41,226 nt of DNA from an uncultured Ruminococcus sp. (GTDB taxonomy: Bacteria > Bacillota > Clostridia > Oscillospirales > Acutalibacteraceae). Under the pieces are notes generated by a model. The model searched no databases. It was not told the DNA's origin and saw nothing but the letters and a program-made list of their open reading frames with translations. Below are positions 39,226 to 41,226 of the stretch, piece after piece. Each line of letters opens with the position of its first letter. Position 1 is the stretch's first letter. Both the position numbers and the translations under genes were made by a program. The stretch spans positions 1-41,226 of the forward strand of contig CAJODI010000002.1 in assembly GCA_905233145.1 (NCBI GenBank), read 5' to 3'.

Positions 39226-40902
39226 CTACCTTCGCATGGAATATGTTCTTTCGTCGGCTGCCTTGATGAATGCCAAAAGTCCCCAGCAGCCCATAACGCT
39301 TGAGCCGCCGCAGCTTATAAACGGAAAGGTTACGCCTGTGAGCGGAAGAATATCGGTCGCGCCGAAAATATTCAGCGAAAGCTGAACTACAAACAGTCCT
39401 GCCGCGCAGCACGCCGAAATTGAATAAAAGGTGCTGCGGCTTCTGGTTGTGATCGCGCGGGCGTAGATAACAAGAAGTCCGACAGCAAGCGCGAGGGTAA
39501 CGGCAACGATTATGCCCATTTCCTCAGCAACCAAACCAAAAACCAAGTCGCTTTCCGATGCAGCAACCTGCTTTAAAAAGCCGTTGCCCACTCCCACGCC
39601 GAAAAGTCCGCCGCTGGCAATAAATGTCATCACATGCGTCTGCTGATAGCCTTCATCCTGCGCGTACTGCCATGCGTGACGCCACGCCTTGAAGCGGTCG
39701 GCAACATACGGCTTGAATCGCAGCACAAAGGTCACGCCAAACGCTGCAGCAGCAAGCGCGAGAATAATTGTTTTGAAATCGCCCGAACGCATAAACGCTA
39801 TGAGCAAAAATGTCATAAAGAATATCAAGGCTGTGCCGAAATCACCCATGAGCGCGAGCAAGCCAACGCAGATCATAGAAAATATAATAAACTCAAAAAG
39901 GTTTTTCTTTGTTTGCAGCTTGTCAAGCGCACTCGCACCGATAAATATGTAAATGACCTTGACAAGCTCAGACGGCTGAATTGAAAAAGAGCCGATATAA
40001 ATCCAGTTTGCCGCTCCCTTTGTTATTTTTCCGAAAAGTATACTTGTCAGCAGCAAAACTACCGCAGCAATCATCATCGGGATCCTGAGCTTGTTCACCT
40101 TGTCGGGATTTTCTATGAACCGAATTATTATACAGAAAATCACCATTCCGATCACAGCGGCAACAAGCTGGACGTAAGCCGAGCGTTCGACCTGCCGCAC
40201 AAGCAGCATTACGCCGATTCCGGTCAAAAATAACGCCAGTGCCTCAAGCTCAAAATTGACCCGCCTGAGCACAAAATATGTTACAAAGAAGAAGGCCCAT
40301 TCGACAAAAGCAAGAGCTCCGAACAGAATAAGCGGCGAATAAACATTTGTGCCGTCGTTCCAGAACATCGCCTCAACGCACATAAACAGGTGGAATAGCG
40401 TTATCATAATCATTAGCTTCCACGACTGGATCGCCGGCTTTTCGCTTGCCTTTTTGAAAAACCAGCTTGACCTCAGCGGCTCCTTGTATTCTTCACCGCG
40501 CCTAAAAACAAATTCCGATCCGCCGACCTTTAGCGTATCATCAATCAAAAGCCTTTTTCTGCCCTCAATCTGCTCTCCGTTTACATAGGTTCCGGACTTT
40601 GAGCCGGTGTCGGTTACAAACCAACCCTCGGCACGCCTAAGCAAAACACAGTGATTTCGCGAAACAGTGGGGTCGTCAACAATAATATCGCTTGCCCTGC
40701 TTCGTCCGATCGAATTCTCCCAGAAAATAACCGGCAGCTTTGAACCTGTAGCAGAGTTAAACAGCGTTACCAGCGGCTTTTCCGGGCGTCTCCTGCGACG
40801 CATAGCGGCATAGCACTGATATACAATTATGATTGCGTATATCGGCAAAAGAATTCTCAGCGCGACAACGCCTATATCAAAAATTACAGCCATATCAAAC
40901 AT
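39226..40902 (-). CDS. FHA domain-SEDS (FtsW/RodA/SpoVE-like) fusion protein
   Basis: FHA motif SIGRSRASDIIVDDPTVSRNHCVLLRRAEGWFVTDTGSKSGTYVNGEQI, followed by multi-pass SEDS with GDFGTALIFFMTFLLIAFM and ILPLTGVTFPFISCGGSSVMGCWGLLA. Confidence 0.93.
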   Translation of the reverse strand: MFDMAVIFDIGVVALRILLPIYAIIIVYQCYAAMRRRRRPEKPLVTLFNSATGSKLPVIFWENSIGRSRASDIIVDDPTVSRNHCVLLRRAEGWFVTDTGSKSGTYVNGEQIEGRKRLLIDDTLKVGGSEFVFRRGEEYKEPLRSSWFFKKASEKPAIQSWKLMIMITLFHLFMCVEAMFWNDGTNVYSPLILFGALAFVEWAFFFVTYFVLRRVNFELEALALFLTGIGVMLLVRQVERSAYVQLVAAVIGMVIFCIIIRFIENPDKVNKLRIPMMIAAVVLLLTSILFGKITKGAANWIYIGSFSIQPSELVKVIYIFIGASALDKLQTKKNLFEFIIFSMICVGLLALMGDFGTALIFFMTFLLIAFMRSGDFKTIILALAAAAFGVTFVLRFKPYVADRFKAWRHAWQYAQDEGYQQTHVMTFIASGGLFGVGVGNGFLKQVAASESDLVFGLVAEEMGIIVAVTLALAVGLLVIYARAITTRSRSTFYSISACCAAGLFVVQLSLNIFGATDILPLTGVTFPFISCGGSSVMGCWGLLAFIKAADERTYSMRR

Positions 40903-41086
40903 TTTTATCCGCCTTTATCCTGCGTATTTATAATTTGCCTGCAAGAAGAAAGTAAATGTAAAATTCAAACAATTATACACTATAAATTGTATCGCATATC
41001 GGTCAAAATGTCAAGAGTTTGATTCAAAAGCCCCAAATATCCGCGTGTATATAGATTTGCTTTATTTCAGCTCTATATTAAACCAA

Positions 41087-41119
41087 AAAACCGACCCACA
41101 TCTGTGAATCGGTTTTGTA
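41087..41119 (-). terminator. Terminator of the truncated gene at the window edge
   Basis: AAAACCGA...TCGGTTTT stem; minus-strand T run. Confidence 0.7.
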
Positions 41120-41147
41120 TATGAATTAAGTTAATTTCAAGCTTAGA

Positions 41148-41226
41148 TTACTCTACCTCGAGCTCCCAGCCGTTGATTGTGTAAACGCCGTTGAGGTCGC
41201 TGATCTTGAGGTCAGCTGTCTTGTTC
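41148..41226 (-). CDS. C-terminal fragment of a CDS cut by the window edge
   Basis: Minus strand reads ...NKTADLKISDLNGVYTINGWELEVE-stop, followed by a terminator. Confidence 0.6.
   Translation of the reverse strand, partial: NKTADLKISDLNGVYTINGWELEVE

Overview
41.2 kb of a low-GC Clostridia chromosome. The dockerin plus CBM26-like starch-binding proteins and SleB-like hydrolases suggest a Ruminococcus / R. bromii-type Oscillospiraceae relative; this taxonomic guess is inference. Most genes are on the minus strand: metA, archaeal-type proS, an arginine operon (argG-argH-[REP-type transposase]-argC-argJ-argB-GNAT-argD-argF), two tandem non-catalytic dockerin/starch-binding proteins, two tandem SleB-like proteins, an SDR, glnS-gltX, a dockerin-bearing papain-like protease with BspA-type LRRs, a CPA2 antiporter, a four-helix-bundle (23S-IVP/S23 family) protein, gap, rny (+), an APH-like kinase, secA, a class B PBP and an FHA-SEDS fusion. 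The coding content is mostly recognisable; the unexplained signal is in the intergenic DNA. Main candidates: (1) a ~207-bp array after gap in which AGCTAAATT motifs alternate with different mini-hairpins whose arms vary but stay self-complementary, next to a four-helix-bundle gene whose RBS lies in a 15-bp perfect palindrome; (2) a RAYT transposase inside the arginine operon, overlapping the argH stop, with two REP/BIME-like palindromic units at its 3' end; (3) two ~160-bp MITE-like copies with 20-bp terminal inverted repeats, one at TTAA/TTAA and one touching the argC stop codon; (4) a 76-bp intergenic repeat family, two tandem copies after secA and one inverted copy upstream of the PBP gene. 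No alignments or database searches were run; all comparisons were by eye.
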